This document shows, piece after piece, positions 7,211 through 13,871 of a stretch of DNA of 19,310 bases. Every line of letters starts with the position of its first letter. Positions within the stretch are counted from its first letter, which is position 1. The position numbers were made by a program, and so were the translations under genes. Below the pieces are notes generated by a model, which saw only the letters and a program-made list of their open reading frames with translations, had not been told where the DNA came from and searched no databases. The stretch comes from DATJSJ01 sp035504175 (GTDB taxonomy: Bacteria; Pseudomonadota; Alphaproteobacteria; Acetobacterales; Acetobacteraceae): positions 1-19,310 of the forward strand of contig DATJSJ010000192.1 in NCBI GenBank assembly GCA_035504175.1, in the 5' to 3' direction.

Positions 7211-7668
7211 GCCGGGTCGGGCGTCCCGCGCGGCGTCGATGCCGCCCCGAACCCGGACCGCGCGATCCCGGCCGCCCTGGTGCGCCGCCCGGGACCGGCC
7301 TGCAGCCATTCGCGGACCGCGGCCGCGGCCAGCGCCTCGCGCTCGCGGGGGCGCAGGGCGCCGTACGGATCGGCGCGCCCGGCGACGGCGAGCAGCGCCT
7401 CGCGCCCCTCGCCGGCCGCGACGGCGGCGCGCAGCGCGCGACGCGCCCGTGCGACCGCGCCGACGCGCGCGATGTGCCAGTCGCGCGCCTGATCGAGTAG
7501 CGACTGGACGAGCCGGGCCCGCAGCCCGGACCCATCCACCGCCGAGCCCTGCGCCGCTTCGGCGAGTGCGGCCAGGCATTCGGCGCGGCTCAGCGCGCCC
7601 TCGGCGAGCAGCCGGCCGAGCAGGGAGCAGGCGCGGTACGGCGCCGCCGGATCGAGCGGGTGCTGCAC
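7207..7668 (-). CDS. Unknown Ala/Arg-rich helical protein in the replication-like operon
   Basis: 153 aa, starting with GTG (7666-7668), 4 bases after the stop of the HTH gene, and ending in the 4-base overlap with the ATPase gene. The protein is nearly all predicted helix and rich in Ala, Arg and Leu: CSLLGRLLAEGALSRAECLAALAEAA, then LVQSLLDQARDWHIARVGAVARARRAL (split), then LRPREREALAAAAVREWLQAG. I recognise no family. The tight packing between a DNA-binding protein and a RepA-like ATPase suggests an accessory function in replication or its control, perhaps helicase loading, but that is guesswork. No signal peptide or membrane segment is visible. The Shine-Dalgarno (GGGG upstream) is poor, consistent with coupling to the preceding gene. 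Confidence 0.7.
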   Translation of the reverse strand: MQHPLDPAAPYRACSLLGRLLAEGALSRAECLAALAEAAQGSAVDGSGLRARLVQSLLDQARDWHIARVGAVARARRALRAAVAAGEGREALLAVAGRADPYGALRPREREALAAAAVREWLQAGPGRRTRAAGIARSGFGAASTPRGTPDPA

Positions 7669-7672
7669 CGGG

Positions 7673-8008
7673 TCAGCCCCGCGCCGACGGATCGCGACCC
7701 AGCACCAGCGCCAGCGGATAGGGCGTGCTCTCGAGCGAGGTGCCCTCGGTCAGCACGGCCCAGGAGACGGGATGGCCGGGCGGCAGCGGCGCGCGCGCCG
7801 GATCCTCGACGGGTGCCGCGCGCGCCGGGCGCGGCGCGCGCGCCGGCAGCGCGTCGGCCAGGCCGAGCAGCAGCAGCCGGCCGCGGTCCAGGGCCGCGTT
7901 GCGCGACACGCCGATCACGCGGGCGATGCCGTCCCAGGTGGCACCGCCCTGCCGCATGGTCAGGATGGTGGCGTCGGCGCGCTCGGTCCAGGCGATCTTC
8001 TGCGGCAT
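7673..8008 (-). CDS. Small HTH (GcrA/Myb-like) DNA-binding protein, first gene of the operon
   Basis: 111 aa from ATG 8006-8008. The N-terminal 45 residues look like a GcrA- or Myb/SANT-like helix-turn-helix: IAWTERADATILTMRQGG, then ATWDGIARVIGVSRNAALDR, with the tryptophan spacing typical of that fold. The rest is a Pro/Ala/Arg linker and a short conserved-looking tail (PVSWAVLTEGTSLESTPYPL). Proteins like this are frequent at the start of early operons in alphaproteobacterial phages and islands. It is the promoter-proximal gene, downstream of the operator and -35 TTGACA at 8066-8071 (minus strand). It likely binds DNA; target and effect are unknown. Confidence 0.75.
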   Translation of the reverse strand: MPQKIAWTERADATILTMRQGGATWDGIARVIGVSRNAALDRGRLLLLGLADALPARAPRPARAAPVEDPARAPLPPGHPVSWAVLTEGTSLESTPYPLALVLGRDPSARG

Positions 8009-8041
8009 GGCACGATCCTGCCCTCGTATGTCGTGGGCGGA

Positions 8042-8095
8042 GTGTTAGGCCTACTAACTAACGGTTGTCAACCAAACTAACTGGACTTTGTTAGG
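8042..8095. promoter_or_regulatory. Divergent promoter/operator with central palindrome and CTAAC repeats
   Basis: The AT-richest spot of this module lies between the minus-strand operon and the XRE gene. GGTTGTCAACC (8063-8073) is a palindrome around one base. It contains TTGACA on the minus strand (8066-8071), a perfect -35, with CTAACA 17 bases on (8043-8048), and TTGTCA on the plus strand (8065-8070). CTAAC occurs on the plus strand at 8054-8058, 8058-8062 and 8077-8081 and as GTTAG at 8044-8048 and 8090-8094; AACTAAC is a direct repeat at 8056 and 8075. The symmetrical arrangement is typical of a repressor operator; the cognate protein is probably the adjacent XRE protein. Confidence 0.75.
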
Positions 8096-8117
8096 AATTC
8101 TGACGCACCCTGGCGGC

Positions 8118-8507
8118 ATGCTTCCCACCGGCCCCGGCCTGGCCGAGTCGCCCCCTGCCGTCGCCGGCGGGTCCGGCAGCGTCGGCCAGCGCATCCGCGA
8201 CAGCCGTCAGCAGCGTGGCTGGACGCAGGACGCGCTGGCCGAGGCGGTGGGCGTGAGCCGCAGCGCGGTGGCGCAATGGGAGACCGACCGTGCCGGGCAG
8301 GTGCGCGGCAATCTGGCGCGCATCGCCGCCGCGCTCGGCGTGAGCGTGGAGTTCCTGCTGCAAGGCGAGGACAAGCGCGCGCCGGCGCTGGCCGCGGGCG
8401 GCGACGAGCTGGCGCTGCTGCGGCTGTATCGGGAATGCGATCCGGAGGATCGTGCGTTTCTGCTGCGGACCGCCCGCAAGCTCGCCCGCGCCGCGGCGCG
8501 GCGATGA
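8118..8507 (+). CDS. XRE-family (Cro/CI-like) repressor
   Basis: 129 aa from ATG 8118. Residues about 20-77 form an HTH_3 domain: VGQRIRDSRQQRGWTQDAL, AEAVGVSRSAVAQWETDRAG and GNLARIAAALGVSVEFLLQGED, with the usual Q-x-x-L-A and W-E signatures. The C-terminal helix region (LALLRLYRECDPEDRAFLLR) may mediate dimerisation. No LexA-type autocleavage domain or metallopeptidase partner is present, so induction would need another signal. It is transcribed away from the replication-like operon and its promoter shares the palindromic operator, so auto-regulation and repression of the operon are likely. A TTG at 8088 in the same frame would place the start inside the operator and lacks a Shine-Dalgarno; ATG 8118 also lacks an obvious one. 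Confidence 0.88.
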   Translation: MLPTGPGLAESPPAVAGGSGSVGQRIRDSRQQRGWTQDALAEAVGVSRSAVAQWETDRAGQVRGNLARIAAALGVSVEFLLQGEDKRAPALAAGGDELALLRLYRECDPEDRAFLLRTARKLARAAARR

Positions 8508-8555
8508 GGGGCCGGTCCGCCGCAGCGTGCAACCGACAGGTCAGGGAGACGAGAG

Positions 8556-8933
8556 ATGTGCAATGGCAGCGTCGCCGATCGCTGGGCGGGCACGGCGCGG
8601 ATCCTGTTCCCGCTGCTCGGCCTCGGTTTCGCGGTGGCCGGGGCGGACAAGCTGCTCGGCCAGTCCGGCTATCGCCGGATGTTCCGCGAGTGGGGCTGGG
8701 GTGAGGGCGCGCAGCGCAGCGTCGGTGCCGCCGAGCTCACGGGCGGGGCGCTGATCGCCTGTCCGCTGACCCGGCAGCTTGGGGGCGCGGTGCTGACCGC
8801 GACCTCGGCGGCGATGCTGGCGGCGGAGCTGCATCGCGGCCGGGGCGAGCTCGCCCTGCCGCGGCTGGCCTTGCTGATCGCGGCGGCGGGCGCGCTGTGC
8901 CCGGGCGCGAGCCGGCGGTCGGGCCGCGCCTGA
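8556..8933 (+). CDS. DoxX-like small membrane protein
   Basis: 125 aa from ATG 8556, with AGGGAG (8543-8548) seven bases upstream. It has the DoxX/DoxX-like pattern: a first helix ILFPLLGLGFAVAGADKLLG, then YRRMFREWGWG, a second segment SVGAAELTGGALIACPLTR, a third GGAVLTATSAAMLAAELHRG and a fourth LPRLALLIAAAGALC. Four short helices predict an inner-membrane protein. DoxX relatives are linked to quinone/thiosulfate oxidation or redox stress, but most members are uncharacterised. It lies 48 bases after the XRE gene on the same strand and could be co-transcribed with it, though nothing else suggests it belongs to the mobile-element module. Confidence 0.8.
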   Translation: MCNGSVADRWAGTARILFPLLGLGFAVAGADKLLGQSGYRRMFREWGWGEGAQRSVGAAELTGGALIACPLTRQLGGAVLTATSAAMLAAELHRGRGELALPRLALLIAAAGALCPGASRRSGRA

Positions 8934-8951
8934 GCTGCGGGTTCAGCCGGC

Positions 8952-9009
8952 GGCGGCGATCCAGTCCGCGAAGGCGGTGATCGCCGCCAGGCGCCGGCCG
9001 GAGCCGGCG
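8952..9009. terminator. Hairpins between convergent DoxX and chemoreceptor genes
   Basis: Two inverted repeats lie in the gap: GGCGGCGATC (8952-8961) with GATCGCCGCC (8979-8988), 10-bp arms and a 17-base loop; and CGCCGGC-CGGA-GCCGGCG (8992-9009), 7-bp arms and a 4-base loop. The location between two converging stops fits bidirectional termination; no T-runs. Confidence 0.4.
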
Positions 9010-9042
9010 TAACGGCGCGCGCCGGCGCCGGATCGCGTGAGG

Positions 9043-10734
9043 CTACGCCGCGCGCACGCCGGCGACGAAGCCTTCGACCTGCTGCTGCATCCGCTCGGCC
9101 TGGCGCGACACGTCGGCGGCGGCATCGAGCACCTGGCGTGCCGCCGAGCCGGTGCCGTTCGCGGCCTCGCTGACGCCGGCGATGTTCGCGGTCACGTCCT
9201 GCGTCGCCCGCGCCGTCGCCTGCACGTTGCGGGCGATCTCCGCGGTGGTTGCCCCCTGCTGCTCGATCGCGGCGGCGATCGAGGTCGCGATCCCGCTCAC
9301 CTCGCCGATCCGCTCGGTGATCGCGTCGATCGCTTTCACCGCCTGCTGCGTCGCCGACTGGATGCCGCCGATCTGGGCCGCGATCTCCTCGGTCGCGCGT
9401 GCGGTCTGGCTCGCCAGGCTCTTCACCTCGCCGGCGACCACGGCGAAGCCCTTGCCCGCCTCGCCGGCCCGCGCCGCCTCGATCGTCGCGTTCAGCGCCA
9501 GCAGATTGGTCTGCGCGGCAATGCCCTTGATCAGCGACAGCACCTCGCCGATCCGGCTGGCGCCGTCCGCCAGCGCGCGCACCACCGCATCGGTCTGGCG
9601 CGCATCCTCCGCCGCCGCCGCCGTCATCCGCGCCGAGCGCGCCACCTGGCCGCCGATCTCCGCGATCGAGCCGCTGAGCTGCTCCGCCGCCCCGGCCACC
9701 GTCTGCACCCCGGCGCTCGCCGTCTCCGCCGCGGTCACGACCGTCGCCGCCTGCGCATCGGTCTGCTCGGCCGTGTGCGACATCTCCTGCGCCGTCGCGT
9801 CCAGCCGCGCCGCCGCCGTCGACAGCGTGCCGACCATGCCGGTGACCTGGCTCTCGAAGCCGCGCACCAGCTCGGCCAGCCGCGCCGCGCGGGCCGCCTG
9901 CGCCGCATGCTCCCGTTCCTGGTCCGCGGCGAGCCCGGCATTGCGCACCATGCTCTCGCGGAACACCCGCACCGCGCGGGCCATGTGGCCGACCTCGTCG
10001 CTGCGGCCGACACCCGGCACGTCGATCGCCGTGTCGCCCTCGGCCAGCCGCTCCATCGCCGCGGTCATCGCCGTCACCGGGCGGGAGATGCCGCGCACCA
10101 GCGCAGCCCCGATCGCCGCGCACAGCAGGCCGGTCAGCGCCAGCGCCGCCAGGATCCAGCGCGGCGCCGCGGCGCTGATCGCCGCCCCAAGCTCGCCCTC
10201 GGCGCGGACATGCTGCAGCCGCACCGCCAGCGCCTGCGCCAGCGCGCTCTGGAACGATTGCGCGGCATCGTGCATGCGCATCAGGAAGAAGCTGACCGCG
10301 CTCGGCCGGTCGCCGAACATCAGCAGCGTCGCGAGCTGCTTCGATTTTGCCTGGTAATTGTGCCAGGCGCCGGCGAAGGCATCGGCGAGGCGCCGCTCCT
10401 CCGCCGAGACGATGGCCGGACGATAGGCGTGGAAGGCCTGGTCGAAGCGCGCCAGCTCCGCCTGGCTCGCGGTCCGCGCCGCGCGCAGCTGCGCCGGATC
10501 GCTCGCCAGCAGCATCGCCGCCTGCTCGAAGCGGAACTGCGTCGCCGCCTGCGACAGCGCGTCCAGCGCACGGGTCGCCGGCATGTCGCGATCGCGCATC
10601 GCCGCCGCCGCCCGCTCCACCTGGCCGAGCCGCTGCACCGCGAACAGGCCGAGCAGCACGGTGCAGCACAGCACCAGCGCGAAGGCGGCGAGAACCTTGA
10701 CCCGGATGTTCAGGCTGAGAACGGCACGCCGCAT
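9043..10734 (-). CDS. Methyl-accepting chemotaxis protein
   Basis: 563 aa from ATG 10732-10734, with GAGGGA seven bases upstream; an in-frame GTG (10747-10749) would add five residues. Order: TM1 (about 9-32), a periplasmic helical sensor region (about 33-188) of four-helix-bundle type, TM2 (about 193-214), HAMP (about 215-267, with SRPVTAMTAAMERLAEGD), and the cytoplasmic coiled-coil signalling domain. The highly conserved hairpin tip is intact (about 403-443: IAAQTNLLALNATIEAARAG then GKGFAVVAGEVKSLA), which contacts CheA and CheW. No C-terminal pentapeptide tether for CheR/CheB is present; the protein ends GFVAGVRAA. The ligand is unknown. No che or flagellar gene is in the window, so it is an orphan receptor. 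A perfect CRP-type palindrome sits 122 bases upstream of the start. Confidence 0.96.
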   Translation of the reverse strand: MRRAVLSLNIRVKVLAAFALVLCCTVLLGLFAVQRLGQVERAAAAMRDRDMPATRALDALSQAATQFRFEQAAMLLASDPAQLRAARTASQAELARFDQAFHAYRPAIVSAEERRLADAFAGAWHNYQAKSKQLATLLMFGDRPSAVSFFLMRMHDAAQSFQSALAQALAVRLQHVRAEGELGAAISAAAPRWILAALALTGLLCAAIGAALVRGISRPVTAMTAAMERLAEGDTAIDVPGVGRSDEVGHMARAVRVFRESMVRNAGLAADQEREHAAQAARAARLAELVRGFESQVTGMVGTLSTAAARLDATAQEMSHTAEQTDAQAATVVTAAETASAGVQTVAGAAEQLSGSIAEIGGQVARSARMTAAAAEDARQTDAVVRALADGASRIGEVLSLIKGIAAQTNLLALNATIEAARAGEAGKGFAVVAGEVKSLASQTARATEEIAAQIGGIQSATQQAVKAIDAITERIGEVSGIATSIAAAIEQQGATTAEIARNVQATARATQDVTANIAGVSEAANGTGSAARQVLDAAADVSRQAERMQQQVEGFVAGVRAA

Positions 10735-10783
10735 CACTCTGTCCCTCACGCCAGTCGCTGCGGTCTTACCGCGCGCGCGGTTA

Positions 10784-10812
10784 CGGACAGGTTGACCGCG
10801 CTCGCCTATACT
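10784..10812 (+). promoter_or_regulatory. Candidate promoter between chemoreceptor and HELAE-protein genes
   Basis: CGGACA (10784-10789) and TATACT (10807-10812) are spaced by 17 bases on the plus strand. The same spot reads TATAGG (10805-10810) on the minus strand without a good -35, which would suit an activator-dependent promoter for the chemoreceptor. Confidence 0.35.
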
Positions 10813-10855
10813 GCCGCCGGCGCCGACGCGGGCCGGCCGGGCGCGCAGGCCGCGC

Positions 10856-10871
10856 TGTGACCCGGATCACA
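10856..10871. promoter_or_regulatory. Perfect CRP-type binding site
   Basis: TGTGACCCGGATCACA matches the E. coli CRP consensus TGTGA-N6-TCACA exactly, and symmetry extends one base each side (CTGTGA...TCACAG). It lies in the 332-base divergent gap 10735-11066, centred about 54 bases upstream of the minus-strand TATAGG. A CRP/FNR-superfamily regulator is therefore a probable controller of one or both genes; which protein binds cannot be told from here. Confidence 0.65.
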
Positions 10872-10900
10872 GGGTTTCGTTGCCATGCGGTTCCAAGCTG

Positions 10901-10919
10901 GCCGCCCCCGCGGGGCGGC
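10901..10919. terminator. Hairpin in leader upstream of the HELAE-protein gene
   Basis: GCCGCCCC-CGC-GGGGCGGC is a perfect 8-bp stem with a 3-base loop, about 150 bases before the ATG at 11067. It could attenuate plus-strand transcription or simply be a stable leader structure. Nothing else is recognised in the rest of this gap apart from the strong Shine-Dalgarno before 11067. Confidence 0.3.
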
Positions 10920-11066
10920 GCCGACCGGGATCGCCGGCGGCCGGCTCACCGCAGGCGTGCGTCATGGACCGGCAACGACGCACCGGATCGCCCGGCGCGA
11001 TCCCGCCGCCGCTCGTGCCGGACCGCGCCGTGCCGTCTCCCGCACCGATGCCAGGAGGGCAGACCC

Positions 11067-11813
11067 ATGGACACCACCCCGAGAGCAACCGTCACCGCCG
11101 CCTACGACCAGGGGCAGATCCCCTCGATCGCCTGCGTCAACCGCTCGAGCGTCGCGCTCGGCGTCGACTGGGCGCCGCTGGTCGCGGCACTCGACGCCTA
11201 TGCCAACACGGTGTTCGCCCCGGTCTGGGGCACGCCGGCGAAGCTCATCGACGCCGGCACCGGGCCGAACATCCCGAGCGGCTGCTGGGGCATGGTGTTC
11301 CTCGACGATGCCGACCAGCCCGGCGCGCTCGGCTATCACGACCTCACGCCCGAGGGCCTGCCGCTGAGCAAGATCTTCGTGCGCACGACGCTCGCGGACG
11401 GCGACAAGGTCTCCGTTACCGCCTCGCACGAGCTGGCGGAAATGCTGGTCGATCCCGGCATCCAGATGGGCGCCGTCGGCCCGGACGGGCAGACCTGGTA
11501 CGCCTATGAGACCGCCGATGCGGTCGAGCGCGACGAACTCGAAGTCAACGGCATCGCCATGAGCGACTTCGTCTATCCCGCCTGGTTCGAGGGCTTCCGC
11601 GCGCCGGGCTCGACCCGCTTCGACCATCTCGGCCTGCTGCACGCGGCGTTCGAGCTGCGCCAGGGCGGCTATATCGGCGTGTTCCGCAACGGCAACTGGA
11701 CGCAGCAATTCGGCTCGGACGCCGCGCGCCAGCGGTTCCAGCTGCACAAGCACCCGCGCGCCCATGCCAGGGCCCGCGTCATGCGGCACCACTCCGCGCC
11801 CAATCCCGCCTGA
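11067..11813 (+). CDS. Conserved hypothetical protein with zinc-peptidase-like HELAE motif
   Basis: 248 aa from ATG 11067, with AGGAGG (11053-11058) eight bases upstream. The key feature is VTASHELAEMLVDPG: His121, Glu122, Glu125 and Asp129 resemble the HExxH-like metal site of zinc proteases, but the second His is replaced by Glu. ETADAVE (148-154) further along carries more acidic residues that may complete a metal site. This pattern occurs in a family of uncharacterised bacterial proteins often near surface or phage-tail-like genes; a hydrolase role is inferred only. There is no signal peptide or transmembrane segment. The C-terminus is His/Arg-rich (HKHPRAHARARVMRHH), possibly metal- or nucleic-acid-binding. 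It is transcribed alone after a long leader. Confidence 0.75.
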   Translation: MDTTPRATVTAAYDQGQIPSIACVNRSSVALGVDWAPLVAALDAYANTVFAPVWGTPAKLIDAGTGPNIPSGCWGMVFLDDADQPGALGYHDLTPEGLPLSKIFVRTTLADGDKVSVTASHELAEMLVDPGIQMGAVGPDGQTWYAYETADAVERDELEVNGIAMSDFVYPAWFEGFRAPGSTRFDHLGLLHAAFELRQGGYIGVFRNGNWTQQFGSDAARQRFQLHKHPRAHARARVMRHHSAPNPA

Positions 11814-11833
11814 TCGCTCGCCGCCTGCCCCGA

Positions 11834-11851
11834 CCGGCGGCCAGTCGCCGG
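11834..11851. terminator. Weak hairpin after the HELAE-protein gene
   Basis: CCGGCG-GCCAGT-CGCCGG gives a 6-bp stem with a 6-base loop, 20 bases after the stop. GC-rich and without a T-run, so only a possible terminator. Confidence 0.25.
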
Positions 11852-11967
11852 CGGCCGGGGCCGTCTGTTGCCGCATACCGGGATGATCGTTACTCTCCCG
11901 GCAACGGCCGCCGCCCGTGACCGCGCCAGCACGGCGGCACGGGCCGGCAACAACCAGGGAGGAAACC

Positions 11968-13266
11968 GTGAGCCATCGCCAGGGGAGCCGTGCGCTCCCG
12001 ATCCCGCGCCGCGCCGTCCTCGCCGCAACCCTCGCCCTCGCCGGCGCGTCCCTCGCGCTTCCCGCCCGCGCCCAGAAGCCCGACACGGGCGACTGGATCA
12101 CCACCTGGGCGGCGAGCCCGCAGCCGGTCTGGGCGGCCGACTTCTTCGCCCCGGTCGGCATCCCACGCCACCTGCGCGACCAGACCGTGCGCGAGATCGG
12201 CCGCATCAGCCTCGGCGGCCACCGCATCCGCGTCGTGCTGTCGAACGAATACGGCGACGCGCCGCTCACCATCGGCGCCGCGCGCGTGGCACTCTCGACC
12301 GGCGGCGCCGCGATCCAGTCCGGCACCGATCACGCGCTGACCTTCAACGGTCACAGCTCGGTCACCGTCCCGCCGGGCGCGCCGATCGTCAGCGACCCGG
12401 TCGACCTCACCGTCGCCCCGCTTTCGAGCGTCGCCGTCAGCCTCTACTTCCCCGACATCACGCCGACCACCACCTGGCACAATGACGGCAAGCAGACCGC
12501 CTACATCACCGACGGCGACCTCACGACCGCCCTCGACATCCACCCGACCGAAACCACGCTGTCACGCATCTTCCTCTCCGGCATCATGGTCGATGCGCCC
12601 GCCGACGCGCGCGCGATCGTCACCTTCGGCGATTCCATCACCGACGGCGACGGCTCGACCCCCGATGCTGACCATCGCTGGCCGGACTTCCTCGCCGACC
12701 GCCTGGCGAAGATGAACGTGCCGGTCGCGGTCGTGAACGAGGGCATCTCCGGCGCGCGCGTGCTGCGCGACCGCATGGGCGACAACGCGCTCGCCCGCTT
12801 CGACCGCGACGTGCTGAGCCAGCCGCACGTCTCGACCGTCATCCTCATGATGGGAATCAACGACATCGGCTGGCCCGACACGCTGCTGGTGCCGAAAGGC
12901 GAGCCCGAGCCGACCGCCGATGACATCATCACCGGCTACGAACAGCTCATCGCCCGCGCCCACGCGCACAATCTGCGCATCATCGGCGCCACGCTGACGC
13001 CGTTCGAGGACACCTTCCACGGCACGCCGCTGTTCGGCTACTACAGCGACACCAAGGAAGCCGAGCGCGAGGCGGTCAACGACTGGATCCGCACCAGCGG
13101 CGATTTCGACGGCGTGATCGATTTCGACGCGCTGGTCCGCGATCCGGCCGATCCCAGGCACATCAACCCGCAATACGACCACGGCGACCACCTGCACCCG
13201 AACGACGCCGGCTACAAGGTGATGGCAGGCTCGATCGATCTCGGCCTGCTCGGGATCAAGCAATAG
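11968..13266 (+). CDS. Exported GDSL/SGNH-family esterase
   Basis: 432 aa from GTG 11968, supported by GGGAGG six bases upstream; a longer in-frame start lacks this. The N-terminus carries twin Arg (PRRAVLAATLALAGASLALPARA, split at 13-35) and a probable cleavage site after ARA (residue 35), so export by Tat or Sec to the periplasm or outside is expected. The mature protein has an N-terminal beta-sandwich-like part (about 40-205), then the SGNH hydrolase: block I FGDSITDG with nucleophile Ser223, block II NEGISGARVL, block III MGINDIG with Asn298, and block V DHLHPND with Asp407 and His410. All catalytic residues are present, indicating an active esterase/lipase or carbohydrate deacetylase. 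The substrate cannot be told. It forms a monocistronic unit ending in a strong hairpin. Confidence 0.95.
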   Translation: MSHRQGSRALPIPRRAVLAATLALAGASLALPARAQKPDTGDWITTWAASPQPVWAADFFAPVGIPRHLRDQTVREIGRISLGGHRIRVVLSNEYGDAPLTIGAARVALSTGGAAIQSGTDHALTFNGHSSVTVPPGAPIVSDPVDLTVAPLSSVAVSLYFPDITPTTTWHNDGKQTAYITDGDLTTALDIHPTETTLSRIFLSGIMVDAPADARAIVTFGDSITDGDGSTPDADHRWPDFLADRLAKMNVPVAVVNEGISGARVLRDRMGDNALARFDRDVLSQPHVSTVILMMGINDIGWPDTLLVPKGEPEPTADDIITGYEQLIARAHAHNLRIIGATLTPFEDTFHGTPLFGYYSDTKEAEREAVNDWIRTSGDFDGVIDFDALVRDPADPRHINPQYDHGDHLHPNDAGYKVMAGSIDLGLLGIKQ

Positions 13267-13272
13267 GCGATC

Positions 13273-13294
13273 GGGCGGGGCGGCAACCCCGCCC
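13273..13294. terminator. Bidirectional terminator-like hairpin
   Basis: GGGCGGGG-CGGCAA-CCCCGCCC is a perfect 8-bp stem with a 6-base loop, six bases after the GDSL stop and 17 before the stop of the converging DoxX gene. It probably serves both; there is no T-run. Confidence 0.6.
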
Positions 13295-13311
13295 CGCCTG
13301 CGACACTCGCC

Positions 13312-13725
13312 TCACGCCGGCGCCGAACCCCGCCGCCGCAGCCGCGCGGCATCGAGGCTGATCGCGCCGGCGCCATGCGCCGCGACGAACAGCAGCCCGC
13401 CGGCCATCGCGAAATTCTTCATGAAATGAATCATCATGTCCCGGTTGGCGAAGTTGCTGTGCGCCGTGATCGCGGTCAGGATGCACCAGACCGCGAGAAT
13501 CAGCGCCGAGACGCGCGTCTGATAGCCGACCAGCAACGCCAGCCCGACCAGAATCTCGACGAACAACGCCACTGCATAGGCGGCGACCGGCACCGGCAGG
13601 CCGATCGAGCCGAAATAGCCGATCGTGGCACCCGGCGACATCAGCTTGCCGAACCCGGCCATCACGAAGATCCAGGCGAGCAGAATCCGCCCGACCAGCG
13701 TCAGCCAGCGATCCGCATCTTGCAT
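13312..13725 (-). CDS. DoxX family membrane protein
   Basis: 137 aa from ATG 13723-13725, with GGGAGG (minus strand, 13735-13740) nine bases upstream. Classic DoxX sequence: RILLAWIFVMAGFGKLMSP, IGYFGSIGLPVPVAAYAVAL, FVEILVGLALLVGYQTRVSAL, AHSNFANRDMMIHFMKNFA and MAGGLLFVAAHGAGAISLD. Four transmembrane helices are predicted, and the conserved G-K-L and F-M-K-N-x-A-x-x-G-G-L-L motifs are intact. The family is a set of small inner-membrane proteins connected with redox stress and quinone-linked oxidation in a few studied members. It has no recognised operon partner; it is unrelated in close sequence to the DoxX-like protein at 8556, which is a more divergent type. Confidence 0.93.
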   Translation of the reverse strand: MQDADRWLTLVGRILLAWIFVMAGFGKLMSPGATIGYFGSIGLPVPVAAYAVALFVEILVGLALLVGYQTRVSALILAVWCILTAITAHSNFANRDMMIHFMKNFAMAGGLLFVAAHGAGAISLDAARLRRRGSAPA

Positions 13726-13837
13726 GCGAGCGATCCTCCCTCTTTCGCGGCACCGGCTCGGGGCCGTGCGCGCGGAAGGGGAGAGAATACGCGGGCGCTC
13801 TGCCTTAGAAAAGGAAGGCGGGGGGCTCTGCCCCTCG

Positions 13838-13871
13838 ACCCCGCTGGGGCCTGAGGCCCCAGACCCCCATT
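13838..13871 (-). repeat. Intergenic double-hairpin repeat, copy 2 (terminator of the surface-protein gene)
   Basis: Exact inverted copy of 5215-5248. Hairpin 1 is CTGGGGCCTGAGGCCCCAG (13844-13862), hairpin 2 GGGGC-TCT-GCCCC (13822-13834). Read on the minus strand it starts at the stop codon of the surface-protein gene and is followed by CCTTCCTTTTCT, so it works as a plausible intrinsic terminator for that gene. Confidence 0.8.

Noticed and set aside
8943..9012. Minus-strand reading ending in a LysR-tail-like FADWIAAAG
   Set aside because: Only about 20 suggestive residues, no upstream body and the stretch overlaps terminator-like hairpins; too short to call a pseudogene.
10799..10804. TTGACC close to TATACT as -35 and -10
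   Set aside because: The nearby TTGACC (about 10792-10797) is only 9 bases from TATACT, too close for a sigma70 promoter.
5215..13871. Inverted 34-bp pair as the ends of a composite transposon
   Set aside because: No transposase inside, each copy has terminator features after a gene, and the enclosed genes are mixed housekeeping-like; a terminator family is simpler.
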